Below are positions 55,201 through 60,500 of a stretch of 64,000 nt of DNA, in pieces. Position 1 is the stretch's first letter. Each line of letters opens with the position of its first letter. Made by a program: the position numbers and the translations under genes. Source of the stretch: Pipra filicauda (Eukaryota > Chordata > Aves > Passeriformes > Pipridae); assembly GCF_003945595.2 (NCBI RefSeq), contig NW_024103873.1, positions 1,488,001 to 1,552,000 on the forward strand, in the 5' to 3' direction. The notes beneath the pieces were generated by a model. That model saw only the letters and a program-made list of their open reading frames with translations. It did not search any database and was not told the DNA's origin.

Positions 55201-56084
55201 CAGGTTGGATGCACCTTCTTTATCCAGATGACACTGGACATCTGCCAAACTCATCTCCCCTCTGCTCATTGAACTCGATCCGGAGCTTCCTCCTATAAAG
55301 GTGATCATGAGAAACAGGCTGAGATTGACCCCACGCTGATGGCACCTCTCTTCAAGGCCAGGTTGGACAGGGCTTGGAGCAACCTGGTCTAGTGGAAGGT
55401 GTCCCTGCCATGGCAGGGGGTTGGAACGAGGTGGGCGTTAAGGCCTCTTCCAACCCAGACCAGTCTGGGATTCCATGACTATTGACTTTTTGGCAGTGGT
55501 CTCAAATTAAATAAACTGCACTTTATAACTGACTTCAAACACAATTTTCCCTCATCCTACCCCTCAGTCTCTCTGGAATACCATGAAATGGTTTTGTTCC
55601 AGATACGGTTAATAATCTGACATCCTTATAAGCACATTCCTCATATATTAATTAAATTGATCGGGATTTCTGAGTACATTTATTCAAAGCAACATCACAA
55701 ACTTTAAGCCAACCCAAGGCAGTCTCTGGAAAGCATAAAAAGCTGTCTGCTTCATTTTGCTGCCTCAAAGGCAGTCATCCATGTGGACGGCTTCCTTGGT
55801 TTTGGGAGTTCATAGAGGAGGACAGTGAGGGGGGGTGGATTTTAAAAATCCCTGTTTCATGTGTAAGGTGCCGATTTGTGGGGCAGACACAGCCACAGAC
55901 CACGGGGCAGGGCAGAGCACAGGCCCCACGAGGAGCAGCAGCAGGTCCTACCTCCCGCCCCGGCCTTGCCGGTGCCGCCAGCGGACAAGGGCCCGTTGCC
56001 GAAGGTGGTCAGGCTCTCCCGCCGTCCCGCAGGCCGCACGTTGCCATAGTAACGGTTGACCAACACTTGCCTGAGCGCCTCACC
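1128..56084 (-). CDS. ITPR1: Inositol 1,4,5-trisphosphate receptor type 1, C-terminal half (20 exons, 5' end outside window)
   Basis: This is the gene span; its exons are listed separately. The product is the ER Ca2+-release channel gated by IP3 and Ca2+, working as a tetramer. Translating the 20 exons gives 1,022 residues and a stop with no frame break; every exon length and phase fits its neighbour. Numbering residue 1 as the first glycine of GEALRQ, I see a PKA site RRESL (S24), a helical and RIH-associated region (about 110-460), TM1-TM3 (about 541-640), TM4 (658-684), TM5 (707-731), a luminal loop with sequons at N744 and N775, the filter GGGVGD (817-822), TM6 (837-864), a C-x2-C/H-x4-H finger (882-907), and a coiled coil (963-1003). 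Type 1, rather than ITPR2 or ITPR3, is chosen from RRESLT and from the tail [15 protein letters not shown]. The IP3-binding core and promoter are not in the window. The protein looks intact, with no in-frame stop. Confidence 0.97.
1865..1944. repeat. 16-bp tandem repeat, 5 perfect copies
   Basis: The unit agctggatcactgcac is repeated five times without a mismatch, followed by four further matching bases. Each unit carries a CAGCTG E-box-like core across the junction (cAGCTG). Perfect identity suggests recent expansion or homogenisation. Confidence 0.95.
2311..2465 (-). mobile_element. CR1 LINE 3' fragment
   Basis: The stretch contains the CR1 3'-end signature in antisense (ggttggaaaagacctttgag, then gagtccaaccatcaaccc). 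The 3' end is at the low coordinate, so the copy is on the minus strand. It is diverged and the far boundary is approximate. Confidence 0.75.
5503..5520. repeat. (CAA)n microsatellite
   Basis: About six CAA units followed by a short CA run, in an ITPR1 intron. Only simple repeat character is visible. Confidence 0.9.
5831..5992 (-). CDS. ITPR1: ITPR1 exon s: C-terminal coiled coil
   Basis: This 162-bp phase 0-0 exon encodes residues 940-993, [18 protein letters not shown] onward, then a heptad-rich coiled coil from about 963 ([18 protein letters not shown] to GQLSELKDQ). In the family this coiled coil bundles at the tetramer axis. The acceptor is tcctag and the donor is gtaagg. It is separated from exon r by an 11-kb intron. 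Confidence 0.97.
9110..9720. promoter_or_regulatory. Intragenic CpG-rich island
   Basis: By eye I count roughly 44 CpG dinucleotides in about 610 bp of GC-rich sequence, an observed/expected ratio that I estimate near 0.8, in a region otherwise poor in CpG. It is not a recognisable repeat. It could be an intragenic CpG island, a cryptic or antisense promoter, or a relic of GC-biased gene conversion. No TATA box or first exon can be assigned. Confidence 0.5.
9834..9966 (-). mobile_element. CR1 LINE 3' fragment
   Basis: It starts with the antisense 3' terminus (acagaatcacaggatcat) and continues ggtggaaaagacctccaaga, ending near cttgaacacaagcaggg. It belongs to the subfamily that carries the phrase accttgtcaaccatgccaga. 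Confidence 0.85.
11165..11345 (-). mobile_element. CR1 LINE 3' fragment
   Basis: Antisense CR1 3' end: tttgggttggaagggacctt, then ggacaccttccactagccca and ccaacctggccttggacatt. It is 5'-truncated, as is usual for CR1. Confidence 0.9.
13986..14096 (-). mobile_element. CR1 LINE 3' fragment (short)
   Basis: Antisense CR1 3' end with ggtttgggttggaagggacc and gggacaccttccactagccc. The match stops at ttgctcaggtcag, just before a T12 tract. Confidence 0.88.
15190..15322 (+). mobile_element. CR1 LINE 3' fragment
   Basis: Sense CR1 3' end: aaggccaggttggacggggc, ggcagggggtggaattggat, then ccttctaacccaaaccattc and a degraded terminal tgggattttatga. It is opposite in strand to its neighbours. Confidence 0.88.
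16062..16135. repeat. 33-bp tandem duplication, A-rich
   Basis: Two adjacent copies of a segment reading gcaaaaaccacaacacaaaa followed by ttgtcttttctaa, the second with small changes in the A and T runs. It lies in an ITPR1 intron. Confidence 0.9.
17029..17189 (-). CDS. ITPR1: ITPR1 exon r: linker domain, second half of zinc finger
   Basis: This 161-bp exon encodes residues 887-939: [36 protein letters not shown], then [14 protein letters not shown]902 and H907 complete the C-x2-C/H-x4-H finger begun in exon q. The acceptor is tctcgtag and the donor is gtgagt. A 17-bp polypurine (polypyrimidine on the sense strand) minisatellite ends about 180 bp upstream of this acceptor. Confidence 0.97.
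17190..18065 (-). other. ITPR1: ITPR1 intron q-r (0.9 kb)
   Basis: A short intron dominated by the 17-bp polypurine minisatellite at 17371-17523. The rest is unique sequence with no exon. Confidence 0.92.
17371..17523. repeat. 17-bp polypurine minisatellite, 9 copies
   Basis: The unit ggagaagagaaagggaa is repeated nine times head to tail with no mismatch, flanked by further purine-rich sequence from about 17347 to 17534. The strand shown is all purine; on the ITPR1 sense strand it is a polypyrimidine run lying upstream of the exon r acceptor at 17190. Since 17 is not a multiple of three, all three frames are open, which explains long Ser/Leu/Phe open frames here that are not genes. Confidence 0.97.
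18066..18231 (-). CDS. ITPR1: ITPR1 exon q: TM6, gate and first half of zinc finger
   Basis: This 166-bp exon encodes residues 831-885 plus one base. TM6 (about 837-864, [18 protein letters not shown]) includes the cytosolic gate region, and is followed by [23 protein letters not shown] supplies the two cysteines (C882, C885) of the linker zinc finger that couples the pore to the cytosolic scaffold. The acceptor is cttgcag and the donor is gtaagt. Confidence 0.97.
18232..19083 (-). other. ITPR1: ITPR1 intron p-q (0.85 kb)
   Basis: A unique-sequence intron with gtaaat donor and ttgcag acceptor. No repeat or extra exon is recognised. Confidence 0.92.
19084..19223 (-). CDS. ITPR1: ITPR1 exon p: pore helix and selectivity filter
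   Basis: This 140-bp exon encodes residues 785-830. After a very acidic luminal segment ([13 protein letters not shown]) come the pore helix [18 protein letters not shown] and the selectivity filter GGGVGD (817-822), then VLRKPSKE. This filter is the hallmark of IP3 receptors. No start codon in this frame precedes the filter closely, so the exon must be read by splicing. The acceptor is gctcacag and the donor is gtaaat. Confidence 0.96.
19224..21204 (-). other. ITPR1: ITPR1 intron o-p (2.0 kb)
   Basis: This intron contains a CR1 fragment (about 19348-19790) and an AT-rich unique stretch at about 20760-21180 ending in a T run. No extra exon is recognised. Confidence 0.92.
19348..19790 (-). 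mobile_element. CR1 LINE fragment, longest 3' copy in the window
   Basis: Antisense CR1: gtggggttggaagggacctc, aagttcttcctcaggttgag, ctccttgtcctgtcactggg, and further into the ORF2 end (agacccctcatcatctttgt). About 440 bp remain, reading through the 3' UTR into the 3' part of the reverse-transcriptase frame. Confidence 0.88.
21205..21306 (-). CDS. ITPR1: ITPR1 exon o: luminal loop with second N-glycosylation site
   Basis: This 102-bp phase 1-1 exon encodes residues 751-783, the variable part of the TM5-pore luminal loop: [18 protein letters not shown], then [12 protein letters not shown]. The N-C-S sequon at N775 matches the second glycosylation site known in mammalian type 1 receptor. The acceptor is ggttttag and the donor is gtgagt. 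The exon could be skipped without breaking frame. Confidence 0.94.
21307..21826 (-). other. ITPR1: ITPR1 intron n-o (0.5 kb)
   Basis: A short intron, more than half of which is a CR1 insertion (about 21500-21779). The donor gtcggt is atypical; the acceptor ggttttag is ordinary. Confidence 0.92.
21500..21779 (-). mobile_element. CR1 LINE 3' fragment close to an exon
   Basis: Antisense CR1: tcacagaatcccagaatcac, gcccagagcactgagtgcca, then ttcctcctgctgtccaacct. Its 5' end is about 48 bp from the exon n donor. It is the same subfamily as the copy at 24354-24740. Confidence 0.88.
21827..22022 (-). CDS. ITPR1: ITPR1 exon n: TM4-5 linker, TM5 and start of luminal loop
   Basis: This 196-bp exon encodes residues 685-749 plus one base. 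It holds the TM4-TM5 linker ([18 protein letters not shown]), TM5 at about 707-731 ([19 protein letters not shown]), and the luminal start [15 protein letters not shown] with an N-x-T sequon at N744. The acceptor is ccccag. The donor is gtcggt, with an unusual C at +3, and is the only site that keeps frame into exon o. A CR1 fragment begins about 48 bp beyond the donor. Confidence 0.95.
22023..23446 (-). other. ITPR1: ITPR1 intron m-n (1.4 kb)
   Basis: One CR1 fragment (about 22945-23228) and otherwise unique sequence. No extra exon is recognised. Confidence 0.92.
22945..23228 (-). mobile_element. CR1 LINE 3' fragment
   Basis: Antisense CR1: cacagaatggttgggctgga, ttgctccaagccctgtccaa, agtttctcagggcaacctgt, then cccccttgtcctgtcagtat. 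It is a well-preserved copy of about 280 bp. Confidence 0.9.
23447..23611 (-). CDS. ITPR1: ITPR1 exon m: end of TM3 and TM4
   Basis: This 165-bp exon encodes residues 630-684: [16 protein letters not shown], then [16 protein letters not shown], then [11 protein letters not shown]. It closes TM3 and carries most of TM4 (about 658-684). The acceptor is ccttag and the donor is gtaggt. Confidence 0.97.
23612..25092 (-). other. ITPR1: ITPR1 intron l-m (1.5 kb)
   Basis: One CR1 fragment (about 24354-24740) and otherwise unique sequence. No extra exon is recognised. Confidence 0.92.
24354..24740 (-). mobile_element. CR1 LINE 3' fragment
   Basis: Antisense CR1: ttaggttggaaaagacctcc, cccagagcactgagtgccac, ggagaaattcctcctgatgt, and into tctccaggctgagcccccc. 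About 390 bp remain. Confidence 0.88.
25093..25268 (-). CDS. ITPR1: ITPR1 exon l: transmembrane helices 2 and 3
   Basis: This 176-bp exon encodes residues 572-629. A hydrophobic helix at about 578-596 ([15 protein letters not shown]) is TM2, and the stretch from about 602 ([13 protein letters not shown]) to GAFN begins TM3. The acceptor has an eight-C tract before cag, and the donor is gtaaga. Confidence 0.97.
25269..28360 (-). other. ITPR1: ITPR1 intron k-l (3.1 kb)
   Basis: Unique sequence without a recognised repeat or exon. The acceptor end carries an uninterrupted C tract before cag. T- and A-rich short runs occur near 26949 and 27000. Confidence 0.9.
28361..28483 (-). CDS. ITPR1: ITPR1 exon k: transmembrane helix 1
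   Basis: This 123-bp exon encodes residues 531-570, [10 protein letters not shown] onward, with a hydrophobic span at about 541-563 ([16 protein letters not shown]) that forms TM1. It ends in the short basic loop PFKGIRG. The acceptor is ttttgcag and the donor is gtacca. This marks the entry to the ER-membrane channel domain. Confidence 0.97.
28484..30512 (-). other. ITPR1: ITPR1 intron j-k (2.0 kb)
   Basis: A single short CR1 3' end (about 30050-30117) and otherwise unique sequence. No extra exon is recognised. Confidence 0.92.
30050..30117 (-). mobile_element. CR1 LINE 3' terminus (very short)
   Basis: Antisense CR1 terminus: ccatagaatcattaaggctg, then gaaaagacctttaagatcat and cgactccaactttgc. 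Only the last about 70 bp of the element remain. Confidence 0.85.
30513..30705 (-). CDS. ITPR1: ITPR1 exon j: approach to the membrane domain
   Basis: This 193-bp exon encodes residues 466-529 plus one base: [38 protein letters not shown], then [11 protein letters not shown]. This cytosolic segment sits next to the first membrane helix and is strongly conserved among IP3 receptors. The acceptor is tgttcag and the donor is gtgggt. The split codon gives alanine with exon k. Confidence 0.97.
30706..31657 (-). other. ITPR1: ITPR1 intron i-j (0.95 kb)
   Basis: One CR1 fragment (about 31091-31250) and otherwise unique sequence. Confidence 0.92.
31091..31250 (-). mobile_element. CR1 LINE 3' fragment
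   Basis: Antisense CR1: accacagaatggtttgagtt, ccccctgccatgggcaggga, then ccaacctggccttggacact. It is close to the copy at 22945-23228 in sequence. Confidence 0.9.
31658..31762 (-). CDS. ITPR1: ITPR1 exon i: intervening lateral region
   Basis: This 105-bp phase 0-0 exon encodes residues 431-465, [16 protein letters not shown] through YAKHTAQIE. It continues the helix begun in exon h and contains the acidic turn [10 protein letters not shown]. The acceptor is attttag and the donor is gtacgg. Exons e to i are five consecutive exons that each begin and end on a codon boundary. Confidence 0.96.
31763..32749 (-). other. ITPR1: ITPR1 intron h-i (1.0 kb)
   Basis: Unique sequence; no repeat or extra exon recognised. 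Confidence 0.92.
32750..32872 (-). CDS. ITPR1: ITPR1 exon h: intervening lateral region
   Basis: This 123-bp phase 0-0 exon encodes residues 390-430, [18 protein letters not shown] through [10 protein letters not shown]. The acidic stretch [10 protein letters not shown] is typical of type 1 receptor; [12 protein letters not shown] is part of the intervening lateral domain that carries the gating movement to the pore. The acceptor is ttctag and the donor is gtagag. Confidence 0.96.
32873..33640 (-). other. ITPR1: ITPR1 intron g-h (0.8 kb)
   Basis: A plus-strand CR1 3' end (about 33270-33370) and otherwise unique sequence. Confidence 0.92.
33270..33370 (+). mobile_element. CR1 LINE 3' terminus
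   Basis: Sense CR1 end: ctagtggaaggtgtccctgc, ctttccaacccaaaccattc, followed by the characteristic terminal repeat tgtgatgattctatgatt. The intact terminal repeat fixes the orientation. Confidence 0.92.
33641..33736 (-). CDS. ITPR1: ITPR1 exon g: cytosolic helical region
   Basis: This 96-bp phase 0-0 exon encodes residues 358-389: [18 protein letters not shown] followed by [14 protein letters not shown]. It is part of the helical segment that precedes the linker into the membrane domain. The acceptor is ccctcag and the donor is gtgagt, a strong site. Confidence 0.96.
33737..35019 (-). other. ITPR1: ITPR1 intron f-g (1.3 kb), GC-AG type
   Basis: This intron begins gcaagt and ends ccctcag. Much of it (about 34270-34750) is AT-rich unique sequence without a recognised repeat. 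No extra exon is visible. Confidence 0.92.
35020..35130 (-). CDS. ITPR1: ITPR1 exon f: end of RIH-associated domain (GC donor)
   Basis: This 111-bp phase 0-0 exon encodes residues 321-357, [20 protein letters not shown] through DLVLELK. The acceptor is ggccag. The donor is AAG/gcaagt, a non-canonical GC donor that otherwise matches the U1 consensus well. No GT nearby preserves the reading frame into exon g, so the GC site is the supported junction. Confidence 0.95.
35131..36376 (-). other. ITPR1: ITPR1 intron e-f (1.2 kb)
   Basis: A plus-strand CR1 copy (about 35905-36084) and otherwise unique sequence. Confidence 0.92.
35905..36084 (+). mobile_element. CR1 LINE 3' fragment
   Basis: Sense CR1: ggcacaggttgcccagagaa, ggtctttaaagtcccttcaa, ending with the terminal repeat tctgtgagattctatga. 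Confidence 0.9.
36377..36577 (-). CDS. ITPR1: ITPR1 exon e: core of RIH-associated domain
   Basis: This phase 0-0 exon of 201 bp encodes residues 254-320, from [15 protein letters not shown] to [10 protein letters not shown]. It includes the family-diagnostic block [19 protein letters not shown]. This is the central part of the RIH-associated domain in the cytosolic helical scaffold. The acceptor is ccccacag and the donor is gtaaca. Confidence 0.97.
39585..39702 (+). mobile_element. CR1 LINE fragment lacking its 3' terminus
   Basis: Sense CR1: agggtgcccagaaaagctgt, aaggccaggttggatggggc, ctagtggaaggtgtccctgg, where the match stops abruptly. The expected last about 70 bp and terminal repeat are missing. 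Confidence 0.85.
39703..40140 (-). mobile_element. CR1 LINE fragment with ORF2 (reverse-transcriptase region), internally deleted
   Basis: The minus strand carries CR1-like sequence. Near 39705-39755 it resembles the end of ORF2 (gatgctccagtcccttggtc), and from about 39795 it resembles the region just upstream of the reverse-transcriptase core (gaccagtggtgaggtgtgga read on the minus strand, and gaccctggtgacgaaggaca). The parts between are missing. A 22-bp tandem duplication (tccagcttgtttagatg) lies at about 39795-39830. The assignment rests on pattern memory and the borders are approximate. Confidence 0.65.
40540..40793 (-). CDS. ITPR1: ITPR1 exon d: linker and start of RIH-associated domain
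   Basis: This is the longest exon in the window (254 bp), encoding residues 170-253. It begins [19 protein letters not shown], then an acidic linker ([14 protein letters not shown]), then the helix [19 protein letters not shown] and the start of the RIH-associated domain, [14 protein letters not shown]-associated domains are shared by IP3 and ryanodine receptors and help couple ligand binding to the pore. The acceptor is gttgtag and the donor is gtaccg. Confidence 0.96.
40794..41390 (-). other. ITPR1: ITPR1 intron c-d (0.6 kb)
   Basis: Unique sequence; no repeat or extra exon recognised. Confidence 0.92.
41391..41571 (-). CDS. ITPR1: ITPR1 exon c: helical region and charged linker (mammalian caspase-site region)
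   Basis: This exon encodes residues 109-168 plus one base, starting [10 protein letters not shown], passing [18 protein letters not shown], and ending in a charged linker, [10 protein letters not shown]. It lies 13.5 kb downstream of exon b. In mammalian ITPR1 the matching linker contains the caspase-3 motif DEVD; here residues 156-160 are D-E-D-S-D, so that motif is absent. The acceptor is ctcgtag and the donor is gtaatc, both acceptable. The split codon with exon d gives valine. Confidence 0.95.
43063..43278 (+). mobile_element. CR1 LINE 3' fragment
   Basis: Sense CR1: gaaggaattcttcccagtga, ggcacaggttgcccagagaa, cccttctaacccaaaccaat, ending in gggattctatgatcctata. Confidence 0.92.
44560..44824 (+). 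mobile_element. CR1 LINE 3' fragment
   Basis: Sense CR1: gacaggacaagggggaatgg, ggaattcttccctgtgaggg, aaggccaggttggatggggc, ending tctgggattcctgg. Confidence 0.92.
55102..55292 (-). CDS. ITPR1: ITPR1 exon b: Gly/Ser linker and start of helical region
   Basis: This exon encodes residues 46-108 with the first two bases completing glycine 45. It opens with a Gly/Ser linker ([13 protein letters not shown]), then an armadillo-like helical stretch containing [18 protein letters not shown] and ends at GGNTTIQ. The acceptor is tttatag and the donor is gtaagg, both ordinary. The Gly/Ser linker varies between vertebrates, while the following helices are strongly conserved in the family. Confidence 0.95.
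55293..55951 (-). other. ITPR1: ITPR1 intron a-b (0.66 kb)
   Basis: A short intron with a plus-strand CR1 fragment (55350-55480) near its 3' end; the rest is unique. Confidence 0.92.
55350..55480 (+). mobile_element. CR1 LINE 3' fragment
   Basis: Sense CR1: caaggccaggttggacaggg, tggaaggtgtccctgccatg, ttccaacccagaccagtctg, ending gggattccatgac. It begins about 60 bp upstream (in transcript sense) of the exon b acceptor and is antisense to ITPR1. Confidence 0.9.
55952..56084 (-). CDS. ITPR1: ITPR1 exon a: regulatory region with PKA site
   Basis: This exon encodes residues 1-44 plus one base, beginning [10 protein letters not shown] and containing RRESLTTF. In mammalian type 1 receptor the matching serine (S1755 in the usual numbering) is phosphorylated by PKA; that is family knowledge. 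The acceptor reads tttaatcaag before GGT, an AAG-type site, and the donor is gtagga. In mammals the codon before this glycine is the end of the SII insert (the 40-residue neuronal insert), so this acceptor is the one shared by SII+ and SII- transcripts. The tail of the exon is glycine-rich and the codon for the next glycine is split with exon b. Confidence 0.95.
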
Positions 56085-57559
56085 CTTGATTAAAGAGGAG
56101 AATGAAATCATGATGTGAGCTTCAGGAACGAACAAACAAACCACTGCTGTTATTGTTTGCCTTCTTGTGGTGAGGGGGGGGGAACCGAAACCCTGGAGAT
56201 TGGGAAAAATCCACCGAGTAACTCCCGCTGTGCTCGGGCAGGCTGGGACACCGGGGGGTCTCATGGGGCTCAAGTGAGATTACGGGTTCCCAGCACAGGA
56301 ACAGCTCCAGGTCAGGTTTTGTGTAGAGCTCTCTAGATAGATTTTGTTCTCAAAGAGGTTGTTTTGTTTTTTTTTAAATTAAGTTCTACTGTCTTGGTCT
56401 TAAATGTAAAAAAGTTGCGTCTGTACAGTACCAACACAAAATTAAGAGGTGGATTAGCGCAAGAGGAACATTAGAAATGATGCTGTGAGGAGCAATCCCA
56501 TCTTCCCACACCTATCCCATTTTGCCATTTCACCAGCTTTACAGGGATGTGCTCCTTTCTCCCTCCATCAGCAGCTGCTGAGCGGAAACCCGAGCGATCC
56601 CGCTGAATCCCAGCCCTTTGTTCCCTGCTGGCAGCTGCCCCAGCCGCCGCTCACGCCAGCAGTCAGCATCCAAGCACATGAGCCCTGGACTCCACAGGGC
56701 ACCAGTCCTCAGATAACCCCAAATCCCGGGAGCGCCCGGAACGTCCCCCCCGCATGAGCCGCTGCGTCAGCCCAGAGCAAACCACCTCCCAGGGCAAACA
56801 ACCCACGGGCCCTGCACTGCTCCCGCTCCAGTCCTTACAGGAATTCCCAGGAATTCGGGGAACTGGACAAAGCAACGAGCAGCACACAAACACCACACCG
56901 GGATTAACGGGTTTTTATAAGGTCTTTGTGCACAAAGGAAAACTGGGGATTATTGTAACCGGGAGCTGCTGCTGATGGCAGTGTGGTCACAGCAGCACCA
57001 CCCTGGACAGTGCTTGACAGGGGAGGGAGGGGCTTTTTTGGGGATTCAATACATAAATAATAATTAAAAAAAAAAAAATCTAGCCAAGAATAATTTCATA
57101 TTAAAAATATGTCAGGAAGAACTAAAGTATCTTATCTTTATCTCCACTCGCAAAACACACGCTTGTCACTGATTTTCAACTGTATTTCAAATGAAATTAG
57201 TTGTCTGACTACAGAGTCAAGATGTCATTTAATATATTACCTGACATAAAAATAAAGTCTTACTTTTTAAACTTTCACAAGAGGCCTTTAAAACACAAAT
57301 AAGTAAATGGAGCAACATAAATGTGCATTAATGGGCTCATACAGAACTCCAGCACTGCTGCAGTCACACTGCTTTCATGCAAAGCTGGCACTCACGAAGG
57401 TAACTTCAGGAAATCCTTAAACCACCCCCCCAAAAAAAAGAAAAAGACAAAAACCTGTCTGGAAATTAAGTTCTTTACCAAATTTCAGGTATCACTTCCA
57501 AAGGGAGAAGCTCGACATGTGCCTGGAGCTGGTGAGGGATCACTGCCCTCCCTGCAGGG

Positions 57560-57592
57560 CTGGGGCTCAAACTGGGGCTCAAACTGGGGCTC
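57560..57592. repeat. Short 12-13-bp tandem repeat
   Basis: The unit ctggggctcaaa occurs twice with a third partial copy (ctggggctc). Minor simple repeat in the ITPR1 intron. Confidence 0.9.
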
Positions 57593-60500
57593 CCACCACC
57601 TGCTCCTTGTCACCACAATTCAGCACCTTAAAAATTGTTCCTATGGATTATTAGTGTGAAAGCTGCAGCATGGGAGCTGCATTTTATGGGATCAGATGGG
57701 GAGGGAGCAAGTGCCAGGGAGACAGGTTGTAAAATAAACACGAGGAGAGCATTCCAATCAGCTGCTTCCAAAAGTCCCAAAAAAACAGAAAAAAAAGGAA
57801 AATTCCTGTGGAAGCAACAGTACAAGGAGATGAGCACTCTTCCAAGGGGCATACGCTTCCCATCACCGCTTGGGCCAAAGAGTGAACATGTAGGAGAGGC
57901 AAGAGACAGTTCAGGAGCTCCAGCAAATTCCTACCCCGGAGGAGCGCCTGTGACTGACAGCGACATTCGAGCGTTGGGTACACGATGTAGAGCTTTATCC
58001 ATCCCCCTGCTCCCAGTCTGGCAGGTAAGGAAGGCAACATGACAGAACAAGGCCAAGCCAGACAAAAAAAACCCCTGAACTACACCTTCCCTCTACACAT
58101 GTCCCGATTAGAAAGGAAACTTGATACCCACATGAGCCCTACGACAAAATGAAGTTACAAGGGAGTTCTCACATTACCTTTTCCCTCTGCTGTTGAACTA
58201 ATTGTCAGTCATCATATCAACTGGCATTTAAACCAGTCATTTTTACTACTTACTACAGAGATAACACACATCCATCCACAAGAAGGGCTGCTCACTGAAC
58301 TCCACCTCCTCCTGAATTCAGGGGGGTAACTAAAGCTCCTGGAGTTGTGTCCAGATTTTCCTTCTGGCCCATTGTGGAGCAGAAGGTGACTTCTATTCCA
58401 TGATCAAAATAGTTGGGGTGAGTGGAGACACCTGACCAAGAGGACCTCTGGTGCCTGCAGGAGTTGTGTATCCAAAACAAGACAAAAATCACCGGAAAAT
58501 ACAGGTAGGAATAGGTGTCAAGCAGTTGCTTCTAGTCTGAGAACGTGCTCATCCATGGGTTTGGAGGGCTGGCAATACACAGTCACCAGCATCTCAAATT
58601 CTATCTGGGAAAAAAAGCTTTGCTTCCTCCAGATTTATGCAAACCCACCATGTTAGCTAATGAAATATCAGTATGTGATCAAAGTAGAGGGGAGAAGAAA
58701 AAAAAATCAGTGGTATTTAAGAAATGTTCCAATTAATTCAGCTGCAATGCTTGGCTCCAGAACAGTTCTTTAACCATCCTGTCAGTGCTGTGCACCACTT
58801 TGATGTGGGTAAGGTGCAAACAAATATCAGATGTTTGGCAATAATCAGAAAAATCAAATATGGTACCTCGAAAAAGCCCAACAACATCCAGTTTCATCTG
58901 TGTTCACCCTCAGGTAAACTAAGTCATATACAAACATTTCTGTGCATGTATCAGTAATGCAGATGCAACACACAACTCTAAGTGATATCAGAAACCTGAT
59001 TAAAACAGAGAATCTTGGATAATATTTAAAAGTGAAGCAGTTATAAGTTGTTGTTGCTGTTCTGTTCCCAGCTACAAGAGTGGAAGAAATGGAGAAAGGC
59101 ATTAATGACATGGATTTTGCAGCATGGGTTACAAAGAGGTGGTGTGGCCAAAGCAGCCAACTACACAAGCACTGATTAATGTCACTTCATAACTGAGTGA
59201 TCACCACCAAAGGGGAGAGTTTTGACAGTGTGAATGGACTGGACCAGGATCTGAGGTTTAACTGGAGCTGCCAAGCACTTGCCCCTTCCATGTAACACAA
59301 GGGGCACCAGCACCCCCTTCATAAACATGGCTCATCATTTTAGGTTTTCCAAGAGCAGTTAACACACAAGTTTCTTACATAACTTAGGCTTCACTGTTTA
59401 AAAGGAAAAGGTTGAGGGTTAGTTCTGAACGTGCTTGACTGCTGTACATACCCTTCTATGATCCTCCAGTTGCCTCTGTGGTAGAGTTTGATCAAGCTCC
59501 TGCTGTGCGTGCAGAAATTTCATTTTAAAGCAGAAAAACACTCAAGAGACACCAACATCTTGGCACTCAGGGGGAATACTAAGGGAAGTCACAGTTGAAT
59601 GCAAGGGGGGAGATGAAGAAGATGGACTGACAAGCTCTCAAAACAGGACATCTGCCCTCAGTTGGCCCTGGCAGCACTTGTCCTCTCGGACACCTTATCA
59701 CCCCGCAGCCCACCACAGCATGCACGTGTGCCAACATTCCCCTGGAGTCAGAGGGAACACAGGGTCTGTCTCGTTGTACAGTCACCAGTAACACACACAA
59801 GTCCCCAGGAGCTCAGCCCACACATGCCCATGCACAGACACACAGGTACACCCCACCCCAATGGACACACACCTCTGGGGACGGGAGTGACTTCAACACA
59901 TCTCCCTGTGGTCAGTGAAGCTCGTTTGAGACTGTGGAGGGCCCCTGGAAAAACCTGGGGGGTTCCCTTCCAACACCAGGGCCCTCAGGGGGTGTCACTG
60001 AACAGAGTCCCTCGGCACGTGCATGTTTCCAAATCAAATCTCTCTTGCTTCAGATATTAATTTTAAGAAATGGAACTTGCAGTTTGCAAACCTGAAGCAC
60101 ATGAAGGTTTTGTTGTTTTAAAGCATCTGAAAATGTGTAGAACTCTCCAGGGACCCATCTTAAACCAGGAGCCATCTCCAAAACATCTCAAAGGCCTTCG
60201 ATGACCACTCAGAGTTTTGGTTTACATTTAAACACTATTCCACAAAAATTACAGATACAAAAGTCTGAACCACCACAAACATTTTTTTCCTTCATGATCT
60301 CAAAATATATTTACAACCTTCCTGTCTATATAGCTCACAGAATCAACAGTGTCCTCGATTAAGATTTTCAGGTTGTTTCACTCGAATTTGCACTAATTTG
60401 GCACTCAGCTGTACGATTTACCAATGCCATCTCTGGATGTGCCATTAATTTCCAAAGAATTTGAGATTTCATAAATTTTCAAGTCTTCATTTTGAAAAAT

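Noticed and set aside
59930..60010. Possible eroded CR1 3' end (ggttcccttccaacaccagg)
   Set aside because: Only a short phrase resembles CR1 and the flanks do not; too weak to list.
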